Source of the DNA: Allobosea sp. BK604
GTDB lineage: Bacteria > Pseudomonadota > Alphaproteobacteria > Rhizobiales > Beijerinckiaceae
Length of the DNA: 64,000 bases
Reading direction: 5' to 3'
NCBI RefSeq assembly: GCF_004341515.1
Contig: NZ_SLZF01000001.1
Location: forward strand, 558,001 to 622,000
The notes under the pieces were generated by a model that had not been told where the DNA came from, did no database searches, and saw only the letters and a program-made list of their open reading frames with translations. The translations under genes were made by a program, and so were the position numbers. How positions within the stretch are numbered: the first letter of the stretch is position 1; each line of letters starts with the position of its first letter. This document shows, one piece after another, positions 45,647 to 54,948 of this stretch.

Positions 45647-46546
45647 ATGCCGCTCAAGCTCGCCGCCGCCGCTCTGCTCCTCAGCGCCGGCGTGACCGCC
45701 GCCTTCGCCGCCGACCTGCCCTCGCGCAAAGCCGCCCCGGCAGCCCCGCCGCCAGCCTCGGCCTGTTCCGAGAGCGAGAGCATCCCCACCGACGCTTTCG
45801 GCTTCACCACCGGCTCGGATGTCGCCGATGTCGGCTCCTTCGGCCCAAGCTTCACCTATGGCGGCGCCTTCGGCACGCGGACCGGACGGTCGAACAGCCA
45901 TGGCGGCCAGCTCCAGGGCTCCTACGGGCTCTTCCCCTGCATGGAGGTCGGTCCCTACCTGCTCGGCAACTTCACCAATGCCTCGGTCGGCGGCTTCAGT
46001 GCCGACGAGCGCGCCTTCGGCGCCGGCATCGAGATGAAGTACAAGCTGCTCACCCGCGACGCGCACGGCATCGGCCTGACCGCGGTGGTCGATCCGAGCT
46101 TCAACCGCATCGACCCCGAGGGCGCCGGCCGCTTCACCGTCTACAACACGGGCCTGCGCCTCTTCGCCGACACGACGCTGATCCCGGGCAAGCTCTACGC
46201 CGCACTCAATGTCTCGCAGGACATGACCTGGACAGGGCCCGATCCTTACGCCCGCTCCGCAACCTTCACGCTCTCCGGCTCGCTCGCCTGGCAAATCGTG
46301 GACAGCGTCTATCTGAGCGGCGAGGTCCGCCATATGCGCGCCTATAACACGCTCGGCTTCAGCAAGGAGGCGGGCTATGCCACCTTCGCCGGCCCCGGCA
46401 TCTACTGGCAGGCGACGAAGGATCTGGCGATCTCGGCCGCCTACAACATCCAGCTCGGCGGCAAGGCCAAGGGCGAGCCCGGCAATCTCGACCTGACCAA
46501 TTTCAGCCAGCATCTGGTGAAGGTGAAGCTGGGCTATAGCTTCTGA
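45647..46546 (+). CDS. Outer membrane beta-barrel protein, possibly metal-regulated, 299 aa
   Basis: A signal peptide (cleavage after AFAA) is followed by the DLPSRKAAP spacer common in Hyphomicrobiales outer membrane proteins. The rest is a series of amphipathic strands ending in KVKLGYSF with a terminal Phe, as in barrel proteins. A Fur/Mur-type box upstream suggests repression when iron or manganese is sufficient, so a metal-uptake channel is possible, analogous in regulation to MnoP of Bradyrhizobium. I cannot establish homology to MnoP by eye. Confidence 0.8.
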   Translation: MPLKLAAAALLLSAGVTAAFAADLPSRKAAPAAPPPASACSESESIPTDAFGFTTGSDVADVGSFGPSFTYGGAFGTRTGRSNSHGGQLQGSYGLFPCMEVGPYLLGNFTNASVGGFSADERAFGAGIEMKYKLLTRDAHGIGLTAVVDPSFNRIDPEGAGRFTVYNTGLRLFADTTLIPGKLYAALNVSQDMTWTGPDPYARSATFTLSGSLAWQIVDSVYLSGEVRHMRAYNTLGFSKEAGYATFAGPGIYWQATKDLAISAAYNIQLGGKAKGEPGNLDLTNFSQHLVKVKLGYSF

Positions 46547-46566
46547 GACCTCGAGAGCAGGCACGA

Positions 46567-46661
46567 CCGTCATGCTCGGCCTCGTGCCGAGCATCCAGGT
46601 CTTGAACACCGTCCCCCATCGAAGAAGACAGGGATGGTCGGGACAAGCCCGACCATGACGA
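46567..46661. repeat. Palindromic repeat family D, copy 1
   Basis: About 95 bp bounded by CGTCATGCTCGGC and CCATGACGA, with internal hairpins GCTCGGCCTCGTGCCGAGC and GGTCGGGACAAGCCCGACC. A second copy is at 59131. It abuts family A copy 3 directly. Confidence 0.85.
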
Positions 46662-46763
46662 CTAGAGCATTTTCGAGCGAAGTGGATACCGGCGTGAAGG
46701 AAATGCGTCAAAGCAAGTAGATAGAGAATTTTCGCGATTCGAGGAAACGCGGAAATGCTCTAG
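46662..46763. repeat. Palindromic repeat family A, copy 3
   Basis: About 102 bp from CTAGAGCATTTTCG to AATGCTCTAG, with a short deletion in the CCGGTTCGCGTG segment. It sits directly after repeat D1, between the outer membrane protein gene and gpmI. The gpmI stop codon is 4 bp beyond its right end. Confidence 0.88.
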
Positions 46764-46767
46764 CGCC

Positions 46768-48282
46768 TCAGCGCAGCAGCGACCCACCCGTCATCTCAGC
46801 CGGTTGCTCCAGCCCCATCAGCTTCAGCAGCGTCGGCGAGATATCGGCCAACCGCCCATTCGCGAGCGCCTTGGCCTCGCCCCCGATCAGCATGATCGGC
46901 ACCGGGTTGGTCGTATGTGCGGTATGCGGCTTGCCGGTCTTCGGATCGACCATCAGCTCGCAATTGCCGTGATCGGCGGTGACGAGCAGCGCGCCGCCCT
47001 GTTTCAGCACCGCCTCGGCGATGCGTCCGAGCCCGGTATCGACCGTCTCGACCGCCTTGATCGCAGCCGCAAGCACGCCGGTATGGCCGACCATGTCCGG
47101 ATTGGCGAAGTTCAGCACCACGAGATCGTATTGTCCCGACGAGATCGCCTCGACCGCCTTCTCGGTCAGCTCCGGCGCCGACATCTCCGGCTGCAGGTCA
47201 TAGGTCGCGACCTTGGGCGATGGCACCATCACGCGGTCCTCGCCGGGAGAGGGCGTCTCCTCGCCGCCATTGAAGAAATAGGTGACATGCGGATATTTCT
47301 CGGTCTCCGCCATGCGCACCTGCTTCAGGCCGGCCTTCGCGACCGTCTCGCCCAGGCCGTTGGCCAGCGTCTGCGGCGCGAACAGCACCCCCATGCGCCT
47401 GTCGAGCTCGGCGCTGTAGGAGGTCATCGAGACCGCTCCCACCAGCGTCGGCACGCGCGAGCGCGCAAAGCCTGAAAATTCCGGTTCCAGCACCGCCGTC
47501 AGGATCTCGCGGATGCGGTCGGAGCGGAAATTGAAGCTGAGCAGTCCGTCGCCGTCCTTCATGCCGCCATAGGAGCCGATCACGGCGGGGACGATGAACT
47601 CGTCATTGACCCCGTCGGCATAAGAGCCGGCGATCGCAGCCTCGGCGCTGGCAAAGCCTTTGCCCTCGCCTAGGACCATGGCCTTCCAGGCTTGCTCGAC
47701 CCGCTCCCAGCGATTGTCGCGATCCATCGCGTAATAGCGGCCCGACAGGCTGGCGACGCGCGCCCCCTCCGGCAGCGCCGCGACGAAGTCACGGACATAG
47801 TCGGCGGCCGATTGCGGCGGCGTATCGCGGCCGTCCGTGAAGATATGGACGTTCACCTTGACGCCTTGCGCCGTCACCAGCTTCGCCAGCGCCACTGCAT
47901 GGTCCTGATGCGCATGCACGCCGCCGGGCGAGACGAGGCCGAGGAGGTGGCAAGCGCCCCCGCTTTGCTTCAGCTTGGCGATAAGCCCGCTGGCCTCCAG
48001 AGCCTTGTCGATCGAACCGTCGGCGATCGCCTGGTTGATCCGTGGCAGGTCCTGCATGACCACGCGGCCAGCGCCGAGATTGAGATGGCCGACCTCGGAA
48101 TTGCCCATCTGTCCATCAGGCAGGCCGACATCGAGGCCCGACGTCTTCAGGAAGCCATGCGGCGAGCTTTCCCAATAGCGGGTGAAGTTCGGTGTCTTCG
48201 CCAGCCTGACAGCGTTGTTCTCGCTCTCTTCGCGCCAGCCCCAGCCATCGAGGATCATCAGCATCACGGGGCGGTTGGACAT
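46768..48282 (-). CDS. gpmI: 2,3-bisphosphoglycerate-independent phosphoglycerate mutase, 504 aa
   Basis: This interconverts 3- and 2-phosphoglycerate. An alkaline-phosphatase-superfamily fold with the metal aspartate in LMILDGWGW, the phosphoserine motif GQMGNSEVGHLNLGAGR, and VTADHGNCELM near the C-terminus. The length fits the family (about 505-515). The ATG at 48282 is the natural start; the upstream open frame overlaps the divergent dehalogenase promoter. Confidence 0.97.
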   Translation of the reverse strand: MSNRPVMLMILDGWGWREESENNAVRLAKTPNFTRYWESSPHGFLKTSGLDVGLPDGQMGNSEVGHLNLGAGRVVMQDLPRINQAIADGSIDKALEASGLIAKLKQSGGACHLLGLVSPGGVHAHQDHAVALAKLVTAQGVKVNVHIFTDGRDTPPQSAADYVRDFVAALPEGARVASLSGRYYAMDRDNRWERVEQAWKAMVLGEGKGFASAEAAIAGSYADGVNDEFIVPAVIGSYGGMKDGDGLLSFNFRSDRIREILTAVLEPEFSGFARSRVPTLVGAVSMTSYSAELDRRMGVLFAPQTLANGLGETVAKAGLKQVRMAETEKYPHVTYFFNGGEETPSPGEDRVMVPSPKVATYDLQPEMSAPELTEKAVEAISSGQYDLVVLNFANPDMVGHTGVLAAAIKAVETVDTGLGRIAEAVLKQGGALLVTADHGNCELMVDPKTGKPHTAHTTNPVPIMLIGGEAKALANGRLADISPTLLKLMGLEQPAEMTGGSLLR

Positions 48283-48397
48283 GGCGCGACCTTCGGCATC
48301 TGTGAAAACTGCCCGTGCGGATATCACGCTCGCCGCCGACGGCGCGAGTGCTAAGAAGGAAACCCGGCCCTGCGGAACAAAACCCGAGGAGACGCAG

Positions 48398-49141
48398 ATG
48401 GCGCTCAAGGCTCTGGTCTTCGATGCCTATGGCACATTGTTCGACGTGCAGTCGGTCGCCGGCGTCACCGATGCCGCGTTTCCCGGCCGCGGCGAGACGA
48501 TCACCCAGATCTGGCGGCTGAAGCAGCTCGAATACACTTGGCTGCGGGCGCTGATGGGCCGCTACGAGGATTTCTGGGCCGTCACCTGCGAGTCGCTCGA
48601 TTTCACCCTGAAGACGCTCGGCCTCGCCGCCACGCCCGAGCTGATCGCCAAGATCGCCGAAGCCTATGACGCGCTCGCGCTCTATCCCGAGGCGCGGCAG
48701 GCGCTGACGTCACTGTCCGGCTTTCGTCTCGCAATCTATTCGAATGGCAGCCCCGCGATGCTGAAGCGGCTCATCCATCACGCCGGTATCGACGGGCTGC
48801 TCGAGACCGTGATCAGCGTCGACGAGATCGGCATCTACAAGCCGGATCCGCGCGGCTATGCCTTGGTCGAGAAACGGCTCGGCCTCAGCCGCGACGAGAT
48901 CCTCTTCGTCTCCTCCAATGGCTTCGACATTGCAGGCGCCAAGGCGCATGGCTTCAGCGTGGCGCGCATCGAGCGCATTCCGCCCGCCATCTTGCGCGCA
49001 GAGCTGGAGCAGGCCAGCCTCGTCGGCGCCAAGACCCTGTTCAAGGCCCTGCGCATGCAGCCCGAGCAGCTTGGCCTCGCCGCCGATCTCACCATCGCGG
49101 CGCTGACCGATCTCGTTCCCTACGCCACCGCGCGCCGCTGA
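48398..49141 (+). CDS. Haloacid dehalogenase type II, 247 aa
   Basis: An L-2-haloacid dehalogenase-type HAD hydrolase. The nucleophile motif is ALVFDAYGTLFDVQSV, the second motif IYSNGSPAM, and the lysine and acidic motifs are in KPDPRGYALVEKRLG and FVSSNGFDIAGAKAHGF. The SNGFD arrangement is specific to type II dehalogenases. GAGGAG precedes the ATG. It is 16 bp upstream of a GST gene, so the two are likely co-transcribed for detoxification or use of halogenated acids. Confidence 0.9.
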   Translation: MALKALVFDAYGTLFDVQSVAGVTDAAFPGRGETITQIWRLKQLEYTWLRALMGRYEDFWAVTCESLDFTLKTLGLAATPELIAKIAEAYDALALYPEARQALTSLSGFRLAIYSNGSPAMLKRLIHHAGIDGLLETVISVDEIGIYKPDPRGYALVEKRLGLSRDEILFVSSNGFDIAGAKAHGFSVARIERIPPAILRAELEQASLVGAKTLFKALRMQPEQLGLAADLTIAALTDLVPYATARR

Positions 49142-49157
49142 TTGCCCGGAGACCCTG

Positions 49158-49844
49158 ATGATCAAGCTCTACTACCACCCATCGCCCAATCCGGCGAAGG
49201 TCGCGCTGTTCCTGGAAGAGGCCGGCCTGCCCTACGAGATGGTGCCGGTCGACACCCGTCGCGGCGATCAGTTCAAGCCCGAATTCCTGGCGATCAATCC
49301 CAATGGCAAGACCCCGGCCCTGACCGATGGTGACGTGAAGATCTTCGACAGCAGCGCCATCCTGCTCTACCTCGCCGAGAAGACCGGCCAGTTCCTGCCC
49401 GAGAACACGCCGGAGGCGCGCGGCCAGATGCTGTCCTGGCTAATGTTCGTCGCCACCGGCATCGGCCCCTATTGCGGCCAGGCCGTGCATTTCACCCGCG
49501 CCGCGCCGGAGAAGATCCCCTACGCGATCAACCGCTACAGCTACGAGGCCAAGCGCCATTGGGGCCTGATCGAGGCCCAGCTCGGCAAGCACCGCTACAT
49601 GCTCGGCGACAGCTACACGCTGGTCGACATGGCCGTCTGGGGCTGGGCGACGCGCATCCCCTTCGCGCTCGGCGAGGAGATCTTCAGCCAGATTCCCAAC
49701 ATCAAGCGCCATCTCGACGAGATTTCGGCGCGGCCCGCCGCCCAGCGCGCGATGGCGCTCAAGGACCAGTTCGCCTTCAAGGCCGAGATGGACGAGGAAG
49801 CGCGCAAGTTCCTCTTCCCGCAGAACGCCAACCTGGTGGCGTGA
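49158..49844 (+). CDS. Glutathione S-transferase family protein, 228 aa
   Basis: The N-terminal thioredoxin-like domain has YYHPSPNPAKVALFLEEAGLPYE, FLAINPNGKTPALTDGD and IFDSSAILLYLAEK, close to the YfcG/Nu-class pattern. The helical C-terminal domain carries GDSYTLVDMAVWGWA. The length is normal. It is linked to the haloacid dehalogenase gene, which suggests glutathione chemistry on halogenated compounds, an inference from proximity. Confidence 0.9.
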   Translation: MIKLYYHPSPNPAKVALFLEEAGLPYEMVPVDTRRGDQFKPEFLAINPNGKTPALTDGDVKIFDSSAILLYLAEKTGQFLPENTPEARGQMLSWLMFVATGIGPYCGQAVHFTRAAPEKIPYAINRYSYEAKRHWGLIEAQLGKHRYMLGDSYTLVDMAVWGWATRIPFALGEEIFSQIPNIKRHLDEISARPAAQRAMALKDQFAFKAEMDEEARKFLFPQNANLVA

Positions 49845-49873
49845 GCGGCGGACCGTTTCGGCGCGTTCGGGTG

Positions 49874-49974
49874 GATCATCGGCCCGAAAAGTGGATTGCG
49901 GCTTTCGGAAAAGCCGATGCGAAAACAAGGAGCTTGACCATCGGACCGGGTGCGGTATCCGGTCCGATGATCTA
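49874..49974. repeat. Palindromic repeat family B, copy 2
   Basis: About 101 bp from GATCATCGGCCCGAAAAGTGG to CCGGTCCGATGATCTA, in forward orientation. It directly precedes family A copy 4, making a B-A composite between the GST gene and the histidine kinase gene. Confidence 0.87.
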
Positions 49975-50077
49975 CAGCATTTTCGAGCGAAGTGGATACC
50001 GGTTCGCGTGAAGAAAATGCGTCAAAACAAATAGATGGAGCATTTCCGCGATTCGAAGAAACGCGGAAATGCGCTAG
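49975..50077. repeat. Palindromic repeat family A, copy 4
   Basis: About 103 bp starting CAGCATTTTCGAGCGAAGTG. Its right end is a clean hairpin at 50040-50072 (GCATTTCCGCG arms, 11-nt loop). The terminal CTAG gives the minus-strand TAG stop of the HWE kinase gene. Confidence 0.9.
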
Positions 50078-51582
50078 TGTCCTTCTTCGCCATTTTCCTC
50101 CGCGCCCAGCGCCGCCAGCGGCGCATCGAGCGTGAAGACGACGCCGGCGGGCGGAAACGCGTTCTCGACCCGCGCCCGCTGCGACGGGAAGGAGCGCTCG
50201 ATCAGCCGCGAGCCGAAGCCGCGACGGGCCGGCGGCGTCACCAGCGGGCCGCCGCTCTCCTGCCAGCGCAGCCGGAAATGCGGCTCGCCTTCGATCTCGT
50301 CGATCCGCCAGGTCACGTCGACCCGCCCGGTCTGATTGGAGAGCGCGCCATATTTGACGGCATTGGTGCCAAGCTCGTGCAGGATCAGCGAAAGCGAGAG
50401 GGCCGGCTTGGGGCCGACCGCGACGGCGGGACCGCTGATCGAGAAGCGCTCCGGCTCGCCCTGGATGCCGATGACCCCGGTGACGACGTCGCGCAGCGTC
50501 GCCCTCGACCAGTTGCCGTGCACCAGGAGATCATGCGCCCGCGACAGCGCTGCGAGCCGCGCACTGAAGGTCTCGTTCGCTGCTTCCAGCGAGGTCGCGC
50601 TGCGGAAGGTTTGCGAGGCGATGGCCTGGATCATCGCCAGCGAGTTCTTGACCCGATGCGCCAGTTCCTGCAGCAGCAGGCGCTGCTGTGCCTCCGCCTC
50701 CTTGCGCTCGGTGATGTCGATATGCGCGCCGACCAGCCTGAGCGGCTTGCCGGCCTCGTCGCGCTCGATCTCGGCATTCGCGGAAATCCAGCGCAAGGCC
50801 CCGTCCGAGGGCCGGATGATCCGGTATTCCGCATGATAGTCCGTCGCCGTGCCGGCCACCGCCTCGCGGAAATGGCCCTCGGTCGTGATGCGATCCTGCG
50901 GGTGGATGCGCCGCACCCAATCCTCATGGCTCTCGTTCACCGCCTCTGGCGGCAAGCCGTGCAGCACCAGATATTCCGGCGAACGCTTGTTGACGAAGCC
51001 CTCGCGCAGGCCGACCTCGAGCCCGCCGACCTTTCCGATCTTCTGCACCCGCGCCAGCTGGCGCTCGCGCGCCCGCAGAGCCTGCTCGGCCGCTTCCTGC
51101 GCCAGCTTGGTGCGCACCGCTTCCGTCGTCTCGAGGACGATCGCCAGCACGCCGGCCGGCTCGCCAGCCTCGTCGAGGATCGGGCTGTAATCGACATTCA
51201 GCCAGACCTCTTCCGCCCGCCCGTTGCGGTGCAGCTCGAGCGGCAGGTCGCGATAGGAGAGCTGCCCGCCCGCACCGAGCACCTTGGCCATCACGTCGCG
51301 ATGGAACTCGAGCACTTCGGGCCAGGCCTCGAACACGCTCTTGCCGAGGATGCCCGGATGCCGCGCCCCCGCGATGACCGCGTAGGCGTCGTTATAGACC
51401 ATGAAGCCCTTGTCGCCCCAGAACAGCGTCATCGGCGTCGGCGACGAGAGCATCAGCTGCGCTGCCGCTTTCAGGGCGGCGGGCCAGGCCGAGGGCGCAC
51501 CGAGCGCGGACGAGGATTCGCTGAAGCCGCGCAGCAAGCGCCCAGCCTCGCCGCCGCCAATCGGCCAAGTCTCGTCTGCCAT
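50074..51582 (-). CDS. HWE-family PAS sensor histidine kinase, 502 aa
   Basis: Two PAS domains (about residues 30-150 and 165-290, the second ending in RLVGAHIDITERKEAE) precede a kinase core. The phosphoacceptor is in LLLQELAHRVKNSLAMIQAIASQT near residue 309, followed by LILHELGTNAVKYGALSNQTG and RLRWQESGGPLV, where the W-x-E gives the HWE class its name. There are no transmembrane segments, so it is a cytosolic sensor. No response regulator is adjacent. In Hyphomicrobiales such kinases often feed the general stress pathway. The stop is in repeat A4. Confidence 0.92.
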   Translation of the reverse strand: MADETWPIGGGEAGRLLRGFSESSSALGAPSAWPAALKAAAQLMLSSPTPMTLFWGDKGFMVYNDAYAVIAGARHPGILGKSVFEAWPEVLEFHRDVMAKVLGAGGQLSYRDLPLELHRNGRAEEVWLNVDYSPILDEAGEPAGVLAIVLETTEAVRTKLAQEAAEQALRARERQLARVQKIGKVGGLEVGLREGFVNKRSPEYLVLHGLPPEAVNESHEDWVRRIHPQDRITTEGHFREAVAGTATDYHAEYRIIRPSDGALRWISANAEIERDEAGKPLRLVGAHIDITERKEAEAQQRLLLQELAHRVKNSLAMIQAIASQTFRSATSLEAANETFSARLAALSRAHDLLVHGNWSRATLRDVVTGVIGIQGEPERFSISGPAVAVGPKPALSLSLILHELGTNAVKYGALSNQTGRVDVTWRIDEIEGEPHFRLRWQESGGPLVTPPARRGFGSRLIERSFPSQRARVENAFPPAGVVFTLDAPLAALGAEENGEEGH

Positions 51583-51834
51583 TACGGCATAGTCCCCCAA
51601 GCCCGCCGGCAAAGGCCCCGCACCCGAACGCTGGCTCACATCTGATTGCCACCGTGCCACGACCGCAGCAATAGCAGGCGTGCAACGCGGCACATGCGTC
51701 AAAAGACACAGGCTTCACAGGGCGGCATGCCTCTGGCATTGCGAGGGGCACTGGCAGTGCATCGCATTTCGCGGCACTGTGCCGCCCGATTCCGCATAGA
51801 GGCTGCATGCTCCGACGCGGCCCAAGAGGACCGA

Positions 51835-53508
51835 ATGCCGACCGATATCGAGATTGCCCGCTCCGCTCGGCTGAAGCCGATCGCCGCCGTCGCCGAAACG
51901 GCCGGCATCCCCGAGCAAGCCCTCAATCCCTACGGCAAGTACATCGCCAAGGTCGACACGGCGGAAATCCCTGATTTCGCCTCGCGCCCCGATGGCAAGC
52001 TGATCCTCGTCACGGCGATCAACCCGACGCCGGCAGGCGAAGGCAAGACCACCACCACGGTCGGCCTCGGCGACGGGCTGAGGCGGATCGGCAAGAACGT
52101 CATGATCGCGCTGCGCGAGCCCTCGCTCGGCCCCTGCTTCGGCATGAAGGGCGGCGCGGCCGGCGGCGGCTATGCCCAGGTCGTGCCGATGGAGCAGATC
52201 AACCTGCATTTCACCGGCGATTTCCACGCCATCACCAGCGCCCATAACCTGCTGGCGGCGCTGCTCGACAACCATGTCTACTGGGGCAACAAACTCGATC
52301 TCGACGCCCGCAACATCGCGCTCCGGCGCGTGATGGACATGAACGACCGGGCGTTGCGCAGCATCGTCTCCTCGCTCGGCGGCAACGGCAACGGCTACCC
52401 GCGCGAGGACGGCTTCGACATCACCGTCGCCTCCGAGGTCATGGCGATCTTCTGCCTGTCGAAGGATCTCGACGATCTGGAGGAGCGGCTCGGCCGCATC
52501 GTCGTCGGCCGCAGCCGTGGCAAGCAGCCGGTCACCGCAGCCGAACTCAAGGCGACCGGCGCGATGAGCGTGCTGCTGAAGGACGCGCTGATGCCCAATC
52601 TGGTGCAGACGCTGGAAGGCACGCCGGCCTTCGTCCATGGCGGCCCCTTCGCGAACATCGCCCATGGCTGCAACTCGGTGATTGCCACCCGCGCCGCGCT
52701 GAAGCTCGCCGATTACGTCATCACCGAAGCTGGTTTCGGGGCCGATCTCGGCGCCGAGAAATTCTTCGACATCAAGTGCCGCAAGGCCGGCCTGCGGCCG
52801 GATGCGGCGGTGATCGTCGCGACCGTGCGCGCGCTGAAGATGCATGGCGGCCTTGCCAAGGAGGCGCTCGGCCACGAGGATCTGCACGCGCTCCAGGCCG
52901 GGCTCTCCAACCTCGCGCGCCATGTCGAGAACATCCGCAAATTCGGCGTGCCGCCGATCGTCGCGATCAACAATTTCACCAGCGACACCCATGCCGAGCA
53001 CGAGCTGATCCGCAATTATTGCCGCAACCATCTCGGCGTCGAGGCGGTGATCTGCCGCCACTGGGCCGAAGGCGGCAAGGGCGCGGAGGAACTGGCGCAT
53101 AAGGTCGCCGATCTCGCCGAAGGCGGCGAGGCCGATTTCGCCCCGCTCTATCCCGACGAGATGCCGCTCAAGCAGAAGCTCGAGACGATCGCGCGCGAGA
53201 TCTATGGCGCCTCCGGCCTCTCGCTCGGCCCGAAGGTCGCCGCCCGCTTCGCCGAGCTGGAGGAAGCCGGCCACGGCAACCTGCCGATCTGCGTAGCCAA
53301 GACGCAATATTCCTTCTCGGCGGACCCGACGCTGCGCGGCGCGCCCTCCGGCCATCTCGTCCCGGTGCGCGAGCTGAGGCTCTCGGCCGGCGCCGGCTTC
53401 GTCGTCGCGATCTGCGGGGACATCATGACGATGCCCGGCTTGCCGCGGGAGCCTGCGGCGGAGCGGATCTATGTCGATGCTGCCGGGCAGATCGAGGGGC
53501 TGTTCTAG
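51835..53508 (+). CDS. fhs: Formate-tetrahydrofolate ligase, 557 aa
   Basis: An ATP-dependent enzyme forming 10-formyl-THF from formate. The P-loop-containing [24 protein letters not shown] is at about residues 60-80, and [28 protein letters not shown] and the long NTP-binding and C-terminal regions are all standard. With the glutathione-dependent formaldehyde genes at 58-60 kb it can channel C1 units into folate metabolism. The TAG stop is the first triplet of repeat A5. Confidence 0.97.
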   Translation: MPTDIEIARSARLKPIAAVAETAGIPEQALNPYGKYIAKVDTAEIPDFASRPDGKLILVTAINPTPAGEGKTTTTVGLGDGLRRIGKNVMIALREPSLGPCFGMKGGAAGGGYAQVVPMEQINLHFTGDFHAITSAHNLLAALLDNHVYWGNKLDLDARNIALRRVMDMNDRALRSIVSSLGGNGNGYPREDGFDITVASEVMAIFCLSKDLDDLEERLGRIVVGRSRGKQPVTAAELKATGAMSVLLKDALMPNLVQTLEGTPAFVHGGPFANIAHGCNSVIATRAALKLADYVITEAGFGADLGAEKFFDIKCRKAGLRPDAAVIVATVRALKMHGGLAKEALGHEDLHALQAGLSNLARHVENIRKFGVPPIVAINNFTSDTHAEHELIRNYCRNHLGVEAVICRHWAEGGKGAEELAHKVADLAEGGEADFAPLYPDEMPLKQKLETIAREIYGASGLSLGPKVAARFAELEEAGHGNLPICVAKTQYSFSADPTLRGAPSGHLVPVRELRLSAGAGFVVAICGDIMTMPGLPREPAAERIYVDAAGQIEGLF

Positions 53509-53610
53509 AGCATTTTCGAGCGAAGTGGACACCGGTTCGCGTGAAGAAAATGCGTTAAAACAAAAGGTTAGAGAATTTTCGCGATTCGGAGAAACGCGGA
53601 AATGCTCTAG
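53506..53610. repeat. Palindromic repeat family A, copy 5
   Basis: About 105 bp from TAGAGCATTTTCGAGCGAAG to GGAAATGCTCTAG, the best-preserved copy. Its first TAG is the fhs stop codon. It is directly followed by family B copy 3, the reverse order of the pair at 49874-50077. Confidence 0.92.
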
Positions 53611-53710
53611 CGCATCGGCCCGAAAACTGGCTTGCGGCTTTCGGAAAAGCCGATGCGAAAACCAGAAGCTGGATCCTCGGACCGGATACGATATCCGGTC
53701 CGAGAATCTA
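53611..53710. repeat. Palindromic repeat family B, copy 3
   Basis: About 100 bp in forward orientation. It holds a perfect 13-bp inverted repeat with a CGA loop at 53676-53704 (CTCGGACCGGATA arms), and ends AATCTA. It directly follows family A copy 5. Confidence 0.9.
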
Positions 53711-53725
53711 AGCGGCGGATGAAGG

Positions 53726-53880
53726 TGTCATCCCGCACGCGCTGCGGCGCGCAGTGCCGCTGCGCAGATGCGGGGCCGGCCTCAGAATAGGGCGCCGTAC
53801 CGGCGAAAAGAGGGCCTTCTCGTCACACGGTCCCGTGTCTGCGCAACAGCATTGCATGCAGCAGCGCACGGGATGACGCT
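53726..53880. repeat. Imperfect palindromic element, family E (single copy)
   Basis: About 155 bp bounded by TGTCATCCCG...CGCGCTGC and its mirror GCAGCGCACGGGATGACG, an approximately 18-bp imperfect inverted repeat. The middle is unremarkable. It ends 2 bp before the idnD stop codon and may form a long hairpin. Together with A5 and B3 it fills the 374-bp gap between fhs and idnD. Confidence 0.65.
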
Positions 53881-53882
53881 AC

Positions 53883-54920
53883 TCACCCAAAGACGAGCTG
53901 GACCTTCATCGCCTTCGACTTGTCAGCCGCGAGGTCGAACGCCTCGATCGCCCGCTCGACGGGAATCTGCGCCGTCAGCAGCGGCGAGAGATCGACGCTG
54001 CCCGAGCCGATCATCTGCACCGCCCAGTCGAACTCCTCGTGGAAGCGGAAGGAGCCGCGCAGGTCGAATTCCTTGGCGACCAGCACGTTGATCGGCAAGG
54101 TGAAATTGCCGCCGACACCGATCTGCACGATCACGCCGCCGGAGCGCACGACGTCAAAGGCTCCGGTCAGCGCATGCTGGTTGCCCGAGGCCTCGAACAT
54201 CACGTCGAAAGCGCCCTTCTCCGCGCTGTACTCGGCCTTGAGCCTGTCAGGCTCGGCCAAGACGTTGATGGCGCCGGTCGCTCCCATCTTCAGCGCCGTC
54301 GGCAACGGCGCATCGACCACATCGGTCACGACGATCTCGGCCGCCCCGGCAGCCTTGGCCGCCACCACGGTCAGTACGCCGATCGGCCCCGAGCCTGTCA
54401 CCAGCACCCGCTTGCCGAGCAGCGGGCCGGCGCGCTTGACCGCATGCAGGCAGACAGAGAGCGGCTCGGCAAAGGCGGCCTGCGCCGCCGGCACATGGCC
54501 CGGCAGCTTGACCGCCTGGCGCTCCTCGATCACCAGCACGTCGCGGAAGCCGCCCTGGACATGGGGGAAGCGCATGGCGCTGCCATAGAACAGCATATCC
54601 GTGCAGTGCTGCTGCAGGCCCATCTGGCAATAGCGGCAGCGCCCGCAGGCCCGGCTCGGATTGACCGCGACCCGGTCGCCCGGCCTCACCCGCGAAACCT
54701 CGCCGCCGACGGCCTCGACCGTGCCGGCGATCTCATGGCCGAGGATCAGCGGCTCGCGCACGCGAATCGTGCCGAAGCCGCCATGCAGATAGTAGTGCAG
54801 ATCCGAGCCGCAAATGCCGCCGGCCTCGATCTTCACGCGGACATCGAGCGGACCGAGCTCCGGCGCGGTGGTCTCCTCGACACGCAGGTCCTTTTCGGAA
54901 TGGATGACGACGGCGCGCAT
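53883..54920 (-). CDS. idnD: L-idonate 5-dehydrogenase, 345 aa
   Basis: A zinc-dependent medium-chain dehydrogenase of the sorbitol-dehydrogenase group that oxidises L-idonate to 5-ketogluconate. The catalytic zinc site is GICGSDLHYYLHGGFG with GHEIAGTVEAVG, the structural zinc cysteines are in CGRCRYCQMGLQQHC, and NAD(P) binding is by VTGSGPIGVL. The HYYLHGGFGTIRVREP segment is characteristic of the idonate enzyme. It is divergent from the gluconate 5-dehydrogenase-like gene, which takes the next step. Confidence 0.9.
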   Translation of the reverse strand: MRAVVIHSEKDLRVEETTAPELGPLDVRVKIEAGGICGSDLHYYLHGGFGTIRVREPLILGHEIAGTVEAVGGEVSRVRPGDRVAVNPSRACGRCRYCQMGLQQHCTDMLFYGSAMRFPHVQGGFRDVLVIEERQAVKLPGHVPAAQAAFAEPLSVCLHAVKRAGPLLGKRVLVTGSGPIGVLTVVAAKAAGAAEIVVTDVVDAPLPTALKMGATGAINVLAEPDRLKAEYSAEKGAFDVMFEASGNQHALTGAFDVVRSGGVIVQIGVGGNFTLPINVLVAKEFDLRGSFRFHEEFDWAVQMIGSGSVDLSPLLTAQIPVERAIEAFDLAADKSKAMKVQLVFG

Positions 54921-54948
54921 GGCGACCCTCCGGAGATGATAGTTCCGA

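Noticed and set aside
51715..53532. Minus-strand 605-codon frame antisense to fhs
   Set aside because: No recognisable motif and low-complexity composition; fhs on the other strand is unambiguous.
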